NCBI GenBank assembly: GCA_964626565.1
Contig: CAZVFX010000073.1
Coordinates: forward strand, 1-35,060
DNA: 35,060 nt
Reading direction: 5' to 3'
Origin: CAZVFX01 sp964626565
Lineage (GTDB): Bacteria; Myxococcota_A; UBA9042; CAIXZC01
Shown: piece by piece, positions 1 to 8,383 of the stretch
Numbering within the stretch: the stretch's first letter is position 1
How the letters are laid out: the number at the start of each line of letters is the position of its first letter
Translations under genes and position numbers: made by a program
The notes under the pieces: generated by a model
Told to the model about the DNA's origin: nothing
The model's database searches: none
Seen by the model: only the letters and a program-made list of their open reading frames with translations

Positions 1-23
1 CGCAGGCCGGTAGTTTGGGAGCC

Positions 24-1601
24 ATGAAAGCAACTGCCCCAGTCATGCTCCTAGTGCTTCTGCTTGTTCCTGCGACTGCCGCTTTGGCCGACAGCTACTA
101 TTCCCCGGAAGTGAAGATGATGGCTCCCGGGCTGCAGTGGAACGCGGCTGCAGGGCAGTACCGATTTGCGATGCATCACACCGGTGCTTTTGTTCTTGAT
201 CGGGACGGCACCGCAGGTCCCATGAGGGACTGGGGCGAGCATCGGGTGCGCTGGTCTCCCGCGTTTTCGTGGGGGCGGGTAGGATTGAAGGTTGAGATGG
301 ACGTTGTAGGGGGCCAGCTTTTTGGGGACCACGAGGATTTTTCACCCGATTTCCGGCGCCTTGACCGAAGGGATGCTGACCACGGGGCCGGCTTCGACGG
401 CCTGATGCTGCGCGAGGCATACGCTCAGGTGCTGACTCCAGTGGGGCTCATTCGGGTCGGGCAGATGACCAGCCGTTACGGGCTGGGGATTCTAGCCAAC
501 TCGGGCGTTGACGACGACTCCAGGTTCGGGGTCCGCAGGTACGGCGACGTTGTCGACCGTGCTCTACTGGCCCTCAAGCCGTTCGCACCGCTCACAGGTA
601 GGAATCGCTGGGGAGACTACCTGACCCTGGTGCTGGCGGGCGACCTGGTATACCGGGACGAAAATGCGGTGTGGGCCGACGGTGACAGGGCGTACATGGG
701 CAATGCGGGGCTGTTCTACCGCCATCCGACCTTTGCCAACGGCCTGGTGTTTACCTACCGCACTCAGGAGGACGACGACGGAGATGAGTTGGAGGCGTTT
801 GTCCTGAATTTGAACGGCAGCAATATCTTCACTCTCTCGGGTACAGAAGAGGCCGGCGATCTGCTGGCATTGTCATTGGGTTACGAGGTGGTGGGCCTGG
901 TGGGTCACACCGATAGATTCCAGCAGTTGGGGTCGCCTGAAGGGTTGGACCTGCAGTCTTTTGGTGGAGTTGGACGATTGGCGCTTTCTTCGGCTGCGCT
1001 GGGTCTGGAAGTGGAGTTGGAGGTGGGCTTTGCCTCCGGCGACAGCAACCCTTACGACGACGAGTCCCACGCCTTCTTTTTCGACCCGGACTACAATGTG
1101 GGGCTGATCTTCTTCGACGAAATGCTGCCGTTGATTACGGCGCGCAGCGTGGAGATTTCCGGCGACCCGGCAAATTTGGAAACGCGGCCTAAGGGGTTGG
1201 ACCTGATTCCTTCCCAAGAGCGGGTGACCAACTCCCTCTACTACTTCCCCCAGGTGCGATACAACTACGCTCCGTCCTCCCCGTTCATCGAAAAGATCGG
1301 GGTGCTTGCCGGTGCGCTGATTCTCACCACCCCTTCCGATTTCGCCCACTCCTACTATACGTTTGAAAACGGCGGGGTCGCGGCCAATCACCAGGGACGG
1401 GTCACGGACAGTTCGTATCTGGGCACCGAGTTGTTGGCTGGAGTTCGCTTGAAGAGCTGGCCTTGGACCGACCACGTGGGATTCTCGCTCCACTTTGATC
1501 AATCCTATTTCTTGCCGGGGCAGGCCCTGGCTGATGTTGATGGCAACACCCCGGACCCGGTGTGGAAGGTGTTAGGTACTGCCGCGTTGGAGTGGCGGTA
1601 G
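24..1601 (+). CDS. Outer-membrane beta-barrel-like secreted protein, unknown function
   Basis: The 525-residue product has a Sec signal peptide (hydrophobic run near residues 7-19, predicted cleavage after ATAALA, about residue 22). The rest alternates short hydrophobic/aromatic strands with Asp/Gly-rich turns, as in outer-membrane porins, and ends in a strand finishing ALEWR. Strands such as LSLGYEVVG, LGLEVELEVGFASG and PQVRYNY fit a barrel. No enzymatic motif was recognised. The ATG at 24 is preferred over an in-frame TTG at 15 because the signal peptide begins there and GGGAG lies just upstream, although the spacing is very short. The 3' end overlaps the opposing radical SAM gene by 30 bases. 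Barrel assignment is inferred from composition and strand pattern; the family is not identified. Confidence 0.75.
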   Translation: MKATAPVMLLVLLLVPATAALADSYYSPEVKMMAPGLQWNAAAGQYRFAMHHTGAFVLDRDGTAGPMRDWGEHRVRWSPAFSWGRVGLKVEMDVVGGQLFGDHEDFSPDFRRLDRRDADHGAGFDGLMLREAYAQVLTPVGLIRVGQMTSRYGLGILANSGVDDDSRFGVRRYGDVVDRALLALKPFAPLTGRNRWGDYLTLVLAGDLVYRDENAVWADGDRAYMGNAGLFYRHPTFANGLVFTYRTQEDDDGDELEAFVLNLNGSNIFTLSGTEEAGDLLALSLGYEVVGLVGHTDRFQQLGSPEGLDLQSFGGVGRLALSSAALGLEVELEVGFASGDSNPYDDESHAFFFDPDYNVGLIFFDEMLPLITARSVEISGDPANLETRPKGLDLIPSQERVTNSLYYFPQVRYNYAPSSPFIEKIGVLAGALILTTPSDFAHSYYTFENGGVAANHQGRVTDSSYLGTELLAGVRLKSWPWTDHVGFSLHFDQSYFLPGQALADVDGNTPDPVWKVLGTAALEWR

Positions 1602-2900
1602 CGGATTGTCCTTCAGCACCACTCTTTTGGCGTAAAAGCGAAATCCCAGATTGAGGGCGAAGGAGAAGAATCTTAGCCTCCTCGTCCATCCCACCCTTTT
1701 GAAAATGGAGCGGAAAGACGTGGTCTGGCGCCACGCGTCCTTGAGGCCTTCCTGGAGTTGCTCCCGGGACATGGCCTTGGGTTGGAAGACCACGTTTTCC
1801 GTGTTGTAGAGGTTCCAGTCCCGAGTAAGAATTCTCCCTTCCCGGTCCAGCTCTTCAAAGGCGGGGGTGCCGGGGAACGGTGTATAGACCGCGTAGCGGA
1901 CCAGGTCGATTCTGGCGTCGTCGATGAAGTCTGCGGTGCGCTTGAAGACGTCCTCGTCTTCGTGGTCGAGGCCGAACACGAAGGTGCCCAGGACCGCAAT
2001 GCCGCGATCGTGGAATCCCTTCACCGCCTCCTTGTAGCGTTGAACATCGTTGAAACTCTTGTTGATACCGTTGAGCGCTTTCTGGGAGACCGATTCAAAG
2101 CCTACCAGGATGCCCCGGCAGCCACTTTCGGCCGCCAGGTCAACCAGTTCATCGTCAAGTGCGAGCCGAATGGTGGAGAGTCCGCCCCACTTCACCTTGA
2201 GTGGGATGAGTTCCTTGAGTAGTTGTTTGGCGTAGGTGCGGTCTTCGGCCAGGGACGGGTCCAGGAAAAGCAGCCGCTTTTTGCCCAGGTGCTCGATCTC
2301 TTTGAGCACTTCGTCTATTGGGCGGTGGTGGAAGTTCTGGCCCCAGGTCACGGGGATGGTGCAGAACTTACATCTGTTGGCGCACCCCCTCGATGCCTGG
2401 ATGGAAGGTATTTTGAGGTACTTCTTCAGATTCAGTAGGTCGCGTCGGGGCAGCGGCAGGTTCTTCAGACCGGTGCCACCGTTTTGTGCGTACAGGGGGC
2501 GCAAATTGCCGGCGGTGAAATCGGCGAGGAGGCGTGGCCAGCTTTCCTCCGCGTATCCGAGGACCACCGCGTCCGCGTGTTGCGCCGCTTCGTCGGGCAT
2601 CAACGTCGGATGAGGTCCGCCGAGGACGACGGGGATACCCTGCTGACGTGCCTGATCCGCCAGTTCGTAGGCGCGCATAGCGGAGGGAGTAACTGCGGTG
2701 ATGCCCACCAGATCCGCGTCGCCGAAGCCGTCGAGATCTTCGACCCCTTCGTCAACGATGCGTATATCTGCCGCCATTCCTTCCGGCACCAGAGCGGCGA
2801 GGGTAGGCAGGGTCAGAGCGTAGTAGCTCATGCGCCGCTTGAACGCAGACGATCCGTGCTGGTAGGTATCGTCGTGGGGGTTGATGAGCAGAATCTTCAC
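1572..2900 (-). CDS. B12-binding radical SAM protein (paralog A)
   Basis: This is a cobalamin-binding radical SAM enzyme of about 442 residues. The N-terminal Rossmann-like B12 domain (about 1-140) carries the typical VVLGGPHPT segment (94-99) and an LGYAEES turn. The radical SAM core has CX3CX2C at C173, C177 and C180 (RGCANRCKFC), which binds the 4Fe-4S cluster. The C-terminal part has the FGLDHED and TPFPGTPAFEEL segments seen in BchE/HpnJ-like enzymes. No DxHxxG cobalamin-ligand motif is visible. The GTG at 2900 is favoured over an upstream ATG at 2921 because GGAGG sits five bases before it. The gene is the third on the minus strand after GH3 and CBS genes, 56 bases behind the latter. 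It closely resembles the product of 5837-7180. The substrate is unknown. Confidence 0.92.
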   Translation of the reverse strand: MKILLINPHDDTYQHGSSAFKRRMSYYALTLPTLAALVPEGMAADIRIVDEGVEDLDGFGDADLVGITAVTPSAMRAYELADQARQQGIPVVLGGPHPTLMPDEAAQHADAVVLGYAEESWPRLLADFTAGNLRPLYAQNGGTGLKNLPLPRRDLLNLKKYLKIPSIQASRGCANRCKFCTIPVTWGQNFHHRPIDEVLKEIEHLGKKRLLFLDPSLAEDRTYAKQLLKELIPLKVKWGGLSTIRLALDDELVDLAAESGCRGILVGFESVSQKALNGINKSFNDVQRYKEAVKGFHDRGIAVLGTFVFGLDHEDEDVFKRTADFIDDARIDLVRYAVYTPFPGTPAFEELDREGRILTRDWNLYNTENVVFQPKAMSREQLQEGLKDAWRQTTSFRSIFKRVGWTRRLRFFSFALNLGFRFYAKRVVLKDNPLPPLQRGST

Positions 2901-2905
2901 AGGGG

Positions 2906-2910
2906 CCTCC
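2906..2910 (-). promoter_or_regulatory. Shine-Dalgarno selecting the GTG start at 2900
   Basis: GGAGG on the minus strand is followed by five bases and GTG. The alternative ATG at 2921 would place this Shine-Dalgarno inside the coding region and has no comparable site, so translation most likely starts at the GTG. Confidence 0.6.
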
Positions 2911-2956
2911 GCGGCTTTCATCCATTCTAGCCCACGGAAGCGACCCTGGGCAAGGC

Positions 2957-3397
2957 TTAGCCGGGATAGGTGCCTGCGAGGTACTCATTGAGGTAGGTGA
3001 TTTCCGCCCTCTGGTCGGCCACAACATCCTTGACCAGGTCGCCGATGGAGACGAGGCCGACGAGGCCGCCGTCCTTTAGCACGGGCAAGTGACGGAAGCG
3101 CTTCTCCGTCATGATCGCCATGGCCTCTTCAATGCTGGTGTCCGGCTCCACGAAGACCAGGTCGGTGCTCATTATATCTTCAACCCTCGTGGTGCGCGAC
3201 GACTTGCCTTTGAGGGTCACTTGTTTAAGGTAGTCCCTCTCGGTGATGATGCCGGCGACTACGCCGTTGTCGGTGACCACCAGCGAGCCGATGTTGTTCT
3301 CCACCATCAGCGCGATGGCGTAGTAGACGGTCTTGCCCTTGTCTACGGTCACCACTCTGGTCTTTCTGTTGCTTATCAGGTCGTAAATTGCGGTCAT
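2957..3397 (-). CDS. Tandem CBS-domain protein
   Basis: The 146-residue protein consists of two CBS domains (about 8-60 and 72-126) and little else. Both show the usual pattern: VVTVDKGKTVYYAI...IGSLVV...GIITERDYL, then MSTDLVFVEPDTSIEEA...RHLPVL...LVSIGDL. Paired CBS domains form a Bateman module that binds adenosyl ligands such as AMP, ATP or SAM and usually regulates a partner. The ATG at 3397 is chosen over a start at 3424 because AGGAGG (3404-3409) precedes it by six bases. It lies between GH3 and radical SAM genes on the same strand, but a candidate promoter in the 77-base gap upstream suggests it can be transcribed separately. A SAM or adenylate sensing role for its neighbours is only an inference. 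Confidence 0.93.
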   Translation of the reverse strand: MTAIYDLISNRKTRVVTVDKGKTVYYAIALMVENNIGSLVVTDNGVVAGIITERDYLKQVTLKGKSSRTTRVEDIMSTDLVFVEPDTSIEEAMAIMTEKRFRHLPVLKDGGLVGLVSIGDLVKDVVADQRAEITYLNEYLAGTYPG

Positions 3398-3438
3398 TGG
3401 TTGCCTCCTTTGCAGATCCACCAAACTTGTTCGGGGAG

Positions 3439-3467
3439 AATATGTGTACGGGTCAGAGTTGATTCAA
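3439..3467 (-). promoter_or_regulatory. Candidate sigma70-type promoter for the CBS gene
   Basis: On the minus strand TTGAAT (3462-3467) and CATATT (3439-3444) are separated by 17 bases, each matching four of six consensus positions. The segment is AT-richer than its surroundings and lies about 42 bases before the CBS start. Found by eye only. Confidence 0.35.
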
Positions 3468-3474
3468 GCCGGCG

Positions 3475-5037
3475 TTACCGGTCGTTCGGTTCCCGGGAGA
3501 GGCGTTGTGGAAGTAACAGGACCGGCTCGAGCTTGCGCGCGCCGAGGGGAGTGCCGTCCAGCCCGGTGGCCGCCACGTAGTAGCGAAAGGCGTTGGGAGT
3601 AACCACTGCACCGGCCGGGCCAAGTTGCCCCATCTCCCGGGCGAGGCGGTAGTGGTGCAGTTCGTTCAGCATCTGTTCAGCCTGCTCCGTAATCTGTTCC
3701 CCGGCACTTCCCGGGCCCTCTGCGAGCACCGTGTAGTGGGGCTTGCCGTTTGTTTCTTCCGGAAACGGGCGCGCCAGAAGGCTGACGCAGCGGCAGCCGG
3801 TGGCCTTTGAGAGGCGGCAAAGCACGTCTTCAGCCAGTGCGTGGTCGAGTTTTTCGCCCACCATGTCGACTCCGCCGAGGCGTCCTTTGAAAGTGAAACA
3901 TGGGCAGGATTCGAGGAACCCGGAGACTTCCAGACGGTCGTCGAGGGCGTAGCGCCACAGCCCGCTCCCGGTGCTGAGAATGGGTTGAACCATCATTCCC
4001 GGCTCCAGTTTCCAGGCCGGCACAATGGGGCCGTCGTCGAGGACGCGGAATTCGTAGTAGTGGCTGGTCAGCGCCAGGGGATACCGGTCTGCAAACGGGA
4101 TGGTGAGGACACCTTCCGTCGCCCATACGCCCTTTCCCTGGAACGCGGCGTCGGGAAAGAGCTCCTTTAGTCTTTGCGCCCAGATAGACGACGTGGAAGT
4201 ATCCCAGGAGCTGACAAGTTGAAGCCGAGGCCAGAGCCCGCGCAGGAAGTCCGGCGTCACGTCGCCGTCCCACTTGGAGACCAGGGCGGCTCTGCGGCAG
4301 CCGTTGCGGGCGAGTTCAGCCGCTACTTCACCTTTCCGGGAAGACAGATTGCGTAGCAATTCGATGAGGAAGGTCGGGCTCCACACCGAAATGAGCGTCA
4401 GATCCGAACATGACACCAGATGCACCAGGGTCAAGAAGAGGGACTGTTCAAGTGTCGGACACAACGCCACTTTGCCGGGCACTGCCATGGTGCCCTGCAT
4501 CACCCAACGTTTCCACCAGGGGAACAACTCGATGTCGTCGGTCGTATTTGCGCCTCCTTCGCCTCGCAGGTCGTTGGGCAGCCAGGAAAGGGACCAGTAG
4601 TGGCGTCCCTTCAGCATAGTGGGGTATCGGCGGGCCAGATCATACAGCCATGGGGCCGCGGCTGAGTCGAATTCATCCAGAAGGCGGCGGGTGTAGGGGA
4701 TCCACTTGCGCATGGCGGTCGAGCCGCTGGTGGGTTCGTATCTCTCGCAGCCCTGGTTCAGCAGCGCTGCCCCGGGGTCCTCCCGCTGCTTCTCCACCAA
4801 CCCCTCCCAGTTGCCATAGCAGGTGACGGGCAGACGTTCAGCCATCTCCTCGGGAGTCCAGTCGGGTGCGATGTTTTCCTGACGCCCGAACTCGGTGCCG
4901 GCTGCGGCGGTGAGTAGTTGCCGCAGCAGTGTGCGCTGGGTGCTTTCTACGTCCTTCAGGGCGCTGACAAAGCGCCGGTACCCCGGATACTGCGCGGCCG
5001 CGGCGAGGGAATTGCAGACTAGCGACGACAAGCTCAT
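3475..5037 (-). CDS. GH3 auxin-responsive promoter family protein (acyl-adenylating amide synthetase-like)
   Basis: The 520-residue product resembles the GH3 branch of the adenylate-forming superfamily, whose plant members adenylate a carboxylic acid and conjugate it to an amino acid. Visible landmarks are the ATP-binding loop YEPTSGSTAMRKWIPYT (100-116), WATEG (305-309) followed by YYEF (327-330), GLWRYALDDRLEV (359-371, position of the adenylate-binding YRxGD motif), and DMVGEKL (391-397) leading into the mobile C-terminal domain. The length is near normal for the family. The bacterial substrate cannot be read from sequence. It is first of three minus-strand genes and divergent from the gene at 5106 with a gap of only 68 bases, suggesting shared control. 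The ATG at 5037 has only a weak GGA upstream. Confidence 0.9.
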   Translation of the reverse strand: MSLSSLVCNSLAAAAQYPGYRRFVSALKDVESTQRTLLRQLLTAAAGTEFGRQENIAPDWTPEEMAERLPVTCYGNWEGLVEKQREDPGAALLNQGCERYEPTSGSTAMRKWIPYTRRLLDEFDSAAAPWLYDLARRYPTMLKGRHYWSLSWLPNDLRGEGGANTTDDIELFPWWKRWVMQGTMAVPGKVALCPTLEQSLFLTLVHLVSCSDLTLISVWSPTFLIELLRNLSSRKGEVAAELARNGCRRAALVSKWDGDVTPDFLRGLWPRLQLVSSWDTSTSSIWAQRLKELFPDAAFQGKGVWATEGVLTIPFADRYPLALTSHYYEFRVLDDGPIVPAWKLEPGMMVQPILSTGSGLWRYALDDRLEVSGFLESCPCFTFKGRLGGVDMVGEKLDHALAEDVLCRLSKATGCRCVSLLARPFPEETNGKPHYTVLAEGPGSAGEQITEQAEQMLNELHHYRLAREMGQLGPAGAVVTPNAFRYYVAATGLDGTPLGARKLEPVLLLPQRLSREPNDR

Positions 5038-5105
5038 GGTCCAACTCTAACCCGGTGCGGTGAATAGTGCAAAAGGCGAATACTCTTGCCAGTCAGAACC
5101 GCGTT

Positions 5106-5834
5106 ATGGCACCATTACTGTCGATGGATGAGCTGGCAAAAATGCTGGTGCCGGTTGGCGCCATATCCGAATCGACCCGGCAGGAGATGTACCGCCTGAT
5201 GGAGCGATATTATGATGGCACTTCTTTCGAGAAATTCATTGCCGATCTGTCGGAAAAAGAACATGTCTTCATGTTTCGGGAAGGGCGGAGGTTGGTTGGA
5301 TTCAGCACCATCGTCCGGCAGCGGATCCCGGAGTTGGCCGATGCGATTTTCGTCTTCTCGGGAGATACGGTCATCGATGAAGAGTACTGGGGCGGCAGGT
5401 TCCTGCAGATAGCGTTTGGCTACTACATGTTTGGCACCAAGCTGTTCAACCCCCGGGTACCGGTGTACTGGATGCTCATCTCGAAAGGGGTCAAAACCTA
5501 CCTCATGATGCGCCGCAATTTTCCCACCTCCCATCCAACCTATGCCGGGGAGACTCCAAGATCGATCAAGCATGTGATGGATGGGTTCTACACGCTGAAA
5601 TTCGGCCCGGCGTACGACCCTGAAACCGGGCTTATCCGGTTCGAGGGTGCGGGGGATGCGGCGCGAGGAGAGATCGCGGACCCACCGGAAAAGCTGAGGG
5701 GCGACCCTGACGTGATGCACTATCTGAATCTCAACCCCGAGTACAAACGGGGCGTGGAGTTGGCTTGCCTGGCGGAGATCCGGTTCGCGGACTACGGGCC
5801 CATCGTCCGGAAGTATATTCTGGGCAAGGGGTAG
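5106..5834 (+). CDS. Protein of unknown function, possibly GNAT-like
   Basis: This soluble 242-residue protein was not firmly assigned to a family. The middle (about 53-105) reads as strand-turn-strand VFMFREGRRLVGFSTIV, then ADAIFVFSGDTVIDEEYWGGRFLQIAF, which resembles GNAT motif A in order of elements; this is tentative. A later segment, PVYWMLISKGVKTYLMMRR (about 119-137), looks like a conserved core helix. There is no signal peptide. The ATG at 5106 is preferred over an in-frame GTG at 5067 because the extra codons (CAA, AAT, ACT, CTT, AGT, GTT) lack the GC-rich third positions of the gene and would fill the divergent promoter region. The stop lies two bases before the GTG of the next radical SAM gene, so the two are probably translationally coupled. 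Confidence 0.8.
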   Translation: MAPLLSMDELAKMLVPVGAISESTRQEMYRLMERYYDGTSFEKFIADLSEKEHVFMFREGRRLVGFSTIVRQRIPELADAIFVFSGDTVIDEEYWGGRFLQIAFGYYMFGTKLFNPRVPVYWMLISKGVKTYLMMRRNFPTSHPTYAGETPRSIKHVMDGFYTLKFGPAYDPETGLIRFEGAGDAARGEIADPPEKLRGDPDVMHYLNLNPEYKRGVELACLAEIRFADYGPIVRKYILGKG

Positions 5835-5836
5835 CG

Positions 5837-7180
5837 GTGGCGAAGAACGGTCTCCACATTGTCTTTGTGTCCCCCAAAGGGCCCTTGTATCGTCACAAGA
5901 CTGGTATTTTCAAGAAAGCGTTGAGGCCTGCGCCCATCACTTTTCCGACCCTGGCGTCCCTGGTGCCTGAGGAACTGAATCCGACGTTCACGGTGCTGGA
6001 CGAAGGGGTCCAGGACATCGAGCCGGACGAGGTACAGGCCGACCTGGTGGCCATGACTGCGATCACCGGCTCGGCTCCCCGGGCGTACGAGTTAGCAGCC
6101 GCGTTTCGAAAGCGGGGTATCCCGGTGGTCCTCGGTGGCCCTCATCCGACGCTGGCTCCCGAGGACGCAGCCCCCCATGCCGATGCAGTAGTGACCGGCT
6201 ATGCAGAGGAGACCTGGCCTCAGCTTCTAAGAGACTTCGTGCGGGGAGAGATGAAGCCCCGTTACGACATGTCCCCGGATTTCTCTTTCGATCGTTTGAA
6301 AGACCTGCCCTTCCCACGGCGGGATGTCATGAAGAAGGGCGGCTATCGTACATTGCACACCTTTGAGGCTACCCGGGGGTGCGTCCACGATTGCGATTTC
6401 TGCGTGGTTCCACACGCGTGGGGCCGCAAGCCCTTTTTGAAGCCCATCGACTACGTCATTGGGGACATCAAGCAGATGGGCTCCCGCAAAGTGGTCTTTT
6501 ACGACCTCAACATCATTGCGGATCGAGGCTACGCCAAGGAGCTGTTCGAGGCCCTGATCCCGCTGAAGATCAAGTGGTACGGTCTTGCCACTGCGCTTAT
6601 GGGAAGGGACACCGAGCTGTTGGAGCTGGCGCGCAAGAGCGGCTGCCGCGGTCTGCTGGTGGGTTTCGAAAGCGTGTCTGAGGACAGCCTGGCCGATCAG
6701 CACAAGCGGTTCAATCAACCGAAGCTGTACAGGGATTTCATCCATGACCTGCAGCAGTTGGGGATCGCCATCAACGGCACCTTCGCCTTTGGCAGCGACG
6801 GAGACACCATCGATTCCTTCGATCAGGTGATCGACTTCGTGATGGAGAACCGAATCGAGTTGCCTCGCTTTGCGATCCTGGCCCCGTTTCCTGGCACTGC
6901 GCTGTTCCGGAGATTGGAGGGTGAGGGACGTATCCATCACCGCAATTGGGAGGACTTTGACGGCCAGCACGTGGTATTTGAGCCCAAGAACATGAGTGCG
7001 GGTGAGCTGATGGATGGGCACCACCGAGTGTGGCGCAAGGTCTATTCCACCAAGGCTATCCTACATCGTTGCCGTGGCAAGAAGGCGAACACCGCGCTGC
7101 TGCTGGCTGCCAATATGGGCTATCGCTACTACGCCTACCAGCTTCACAAATTCTACAACTGCACCGGCGGCATGGTGTAG
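5837..7180 (+). CDS. B12-binding radical SAM protein (paralog B)
   Basis: The product is about 447 residues and has the same layout as the enzyme at 1572-2900. A B12-binding domain (about 5-145, with VVLGGPHPTLAPEDA) is followed by a radical SAM core with CX3CX2C at C182, C186 and C189 (RGCVHDCDFC), and a C-terminal region with AFGSDGD and LAPFPGTALF. Shared blocks such as RAYELA, IPVVLGGPHPTL, GYAEE and CRGxLVGFESVS show clear paralogy. No DxHxxG is present. The GTG at 5837 is chosen because an AAGGGG-type Shine-Dalgarno (5826-5831) overlaps the end of the upstream gene and the longer frame would run back through it. The next gene begins two bases after the stop. Reaction and substrate are unknown; C-methylation or rearrangement are typical of the family. 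Confidence 0.93.
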   Translation: MAKNGLHIVFVSPKGPLYRHKTGIFKKALRPAPITFPTLASLVPEELNPTFTVLDEGVQDIEPDEVQADLVAMTAITGSAPRAYELAAAFRKRGIPVVLGGPHPTLAPEDAAPHADAVVTGYAEETWPQLLRDFVRGEMKPRYDMSPDFSFDRLKDLPFPRRDVMKKGGYRTLHTFEATRGCVHDCDFCVVPHAWGRKPFLKPIDYVIGDIKQMGSRKVVFYDLNIIADRGYAKELFEALIPLKIKWYGLATALMGRDTELLELARKSGCRGLLVGFESVSEDSLADQHKRFNQPKLYRDFIHDLQQLGIAINGTFAFGSDGDTIDSFDQVIDFVMENRIELPRFAILAPFPGTALFRRLEGEGRIHHRNWEDFDGQHVVFEPKNMSAGELMDGHHRVWRKVYSTKAILHRCRGKKANTALLLAANMGYRYYAYQLHKFYNCTGGMV

Positions 7181-7182
7181 GC

Positions 7183-8301
7183 ATGGCCCGAGACGTCGAG
7201 TTCAGGAAGGCAACCCGCGAAGATGATGGGGAATTGCGCCGGATTCTGCGTGAGTACCCTTCGGGTGGAGATGTGAGCCTCCGCATCGAAAAGGAGCCCG
7301 GCTATTATGACGCCAGCGAGGTGGAAGGAGACAACGACCGGGTGCTGGTCGCTTTGGACGCGGAGACGAAGCGCATAGTTGGTGTCGGGGCGTTCTATGA
7401 GAAGCTGAGTTTCGTCAACGGGGAACCCCAATGGGTTGGGTACTTGAGCAATTTGCGTATCGAGTCGGCCTATCGGGGCGGAAGGGTGCTGGTCGCGGGT
7501 TACAAAGAGGCTAAGAAGCTGTACCTGGAGCAGCGGTCTGAGCTGTACCTGACCACCATCATGGATGACAACGTCATCGCCAAGAGGGCGTTGACTTCCG
7601 GTCGTGAGGGGCTCCCTGCATATCGCGATCTGGGCATTCTAAACACCCTCATTCTGGGCGTACGGCGAAATCCGTGGGCGGAGGCGCCCGCAGGGGTGAG
7701 CGTGCGTATGGCGCGTGAAGAAGATGTTGCCGCGATGGTCGATTTCTGGAAGGTCGAAGGTCGACGGAGGCAGTTCTTTCCGTCGTACTCAGGCGAAAAC
7801 CTGCTGTCCGATTCCGGCCTGTTGAGAGGTCTGTCCCCAGCGGATCTCCATGTCGCTCTTGACGAGAAAGGCATATGCGGCACGGCCGCAGTCTGGGATC
7901 AGACTCCGTTCCGGCAGTGGGTCATCGATTCGTATTCCCGTCGTGCGGGAATTCTGAGGTATCCGTACAACGCGTACGCCCGAGCCACGGGGCGGCCCAT
8001 GTTCCCATCTGCGGGCACTGCGCTTGACTATCGTTTCCTGGGTCTGGTGTGCATCCGCGACGACCGTATCGATGTGTTGGAAGGGCTGTGCAGGTCGCTG
8101 TGGGCCGGCCTGGCCGCTCGCAGCCCCGGCGCGCTGGTCATTGCCGGGTTTCATCGCCGGGATCCTCTGGGTAAGCCGTTTCTCTCCCGCCCCAACACTC
8201 TTTTCCGCAGCCGCATCTACGTAGTGCATTGGCCCGAGGGCGAGGCTGATTTTGCTGCGCTGGACGATCGGATTCCCTACCTCGAAGTTGGCTCTCTGTA
8301 G
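7183..8301 (+). CDS. GNAT-family acetyltransferase-like protein with a second GNAT-like half
   Basis: The first half (about 5-155) of this 372-residue product fits the GNAT fold: VEFRKATREDDGEL at the start, RIVGVGAF strand, then YLSNLRIESAYRGGRVLVAGY (about 88-107), the acetyl-CoA pyrophosphate-binding loop (R/QxxGxG-like, here YRGGR). The second half restarts with GVSVRMAREEDVAAMVDFW (about 171-189), a typical GNAT first strand and helix, and continues to the end in a more divergent form, so the protein looks like a tandem GNAT. The ATG at 7183 is two bases after the previous stop, whereas the longer frame reads back through the upstream gene. The acyl acceptor is not predictable. It probably belongs to the plus-strand operon 5106-8301. 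Confidence 0.85.
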   Translation: MARDVEFRKATREDDGELRRILREYPSGGDVSLRIEKEPGYYDASEVEGDNDRVLVALDAETKRIVGVGAFYEKLSFVNGEPQWVGYLSNLRIESAYRGGRVLVAGYKEAKKLYLEQRSELYLTTIMDDNVIAKRALTSGREGLPAYRDLGILNTLILGVRRNPWAEAPAGVSVRMAREEDVAAMVDFWKVEGRRRQFFPSYSGENLLSDSGLLRGLSPADLHVALDEKGICGTAAVWDQTPFRQWVIDSYSRRAGILRYPYNAYARATGRPMFPSAGTALDYRFLGLVCIRDDRIDVLEGLCRSLWAGLAARSPGALVIAGFHRRDPLGKPFLSRPNTLFRSRIYVVHWPEGEADFAALDDRIPYLEVGSL

Positions 8302-8383
8302 CCGTTGCGGACCGGCGGGGGTTACACGAAAAGTATGGCAGGGGTTAAGCCCGGCGTGGATGAGTAGAAACCGGAGGGTCGAC

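Noticed and set aside
5067..5105. Upstream GTG extension of the unknown gene
   Set aside because: The extra codons are AT-rich at third positions unlike the gene, there is no Shine-Dalgarno, and it would occupy the divergent promoter region.
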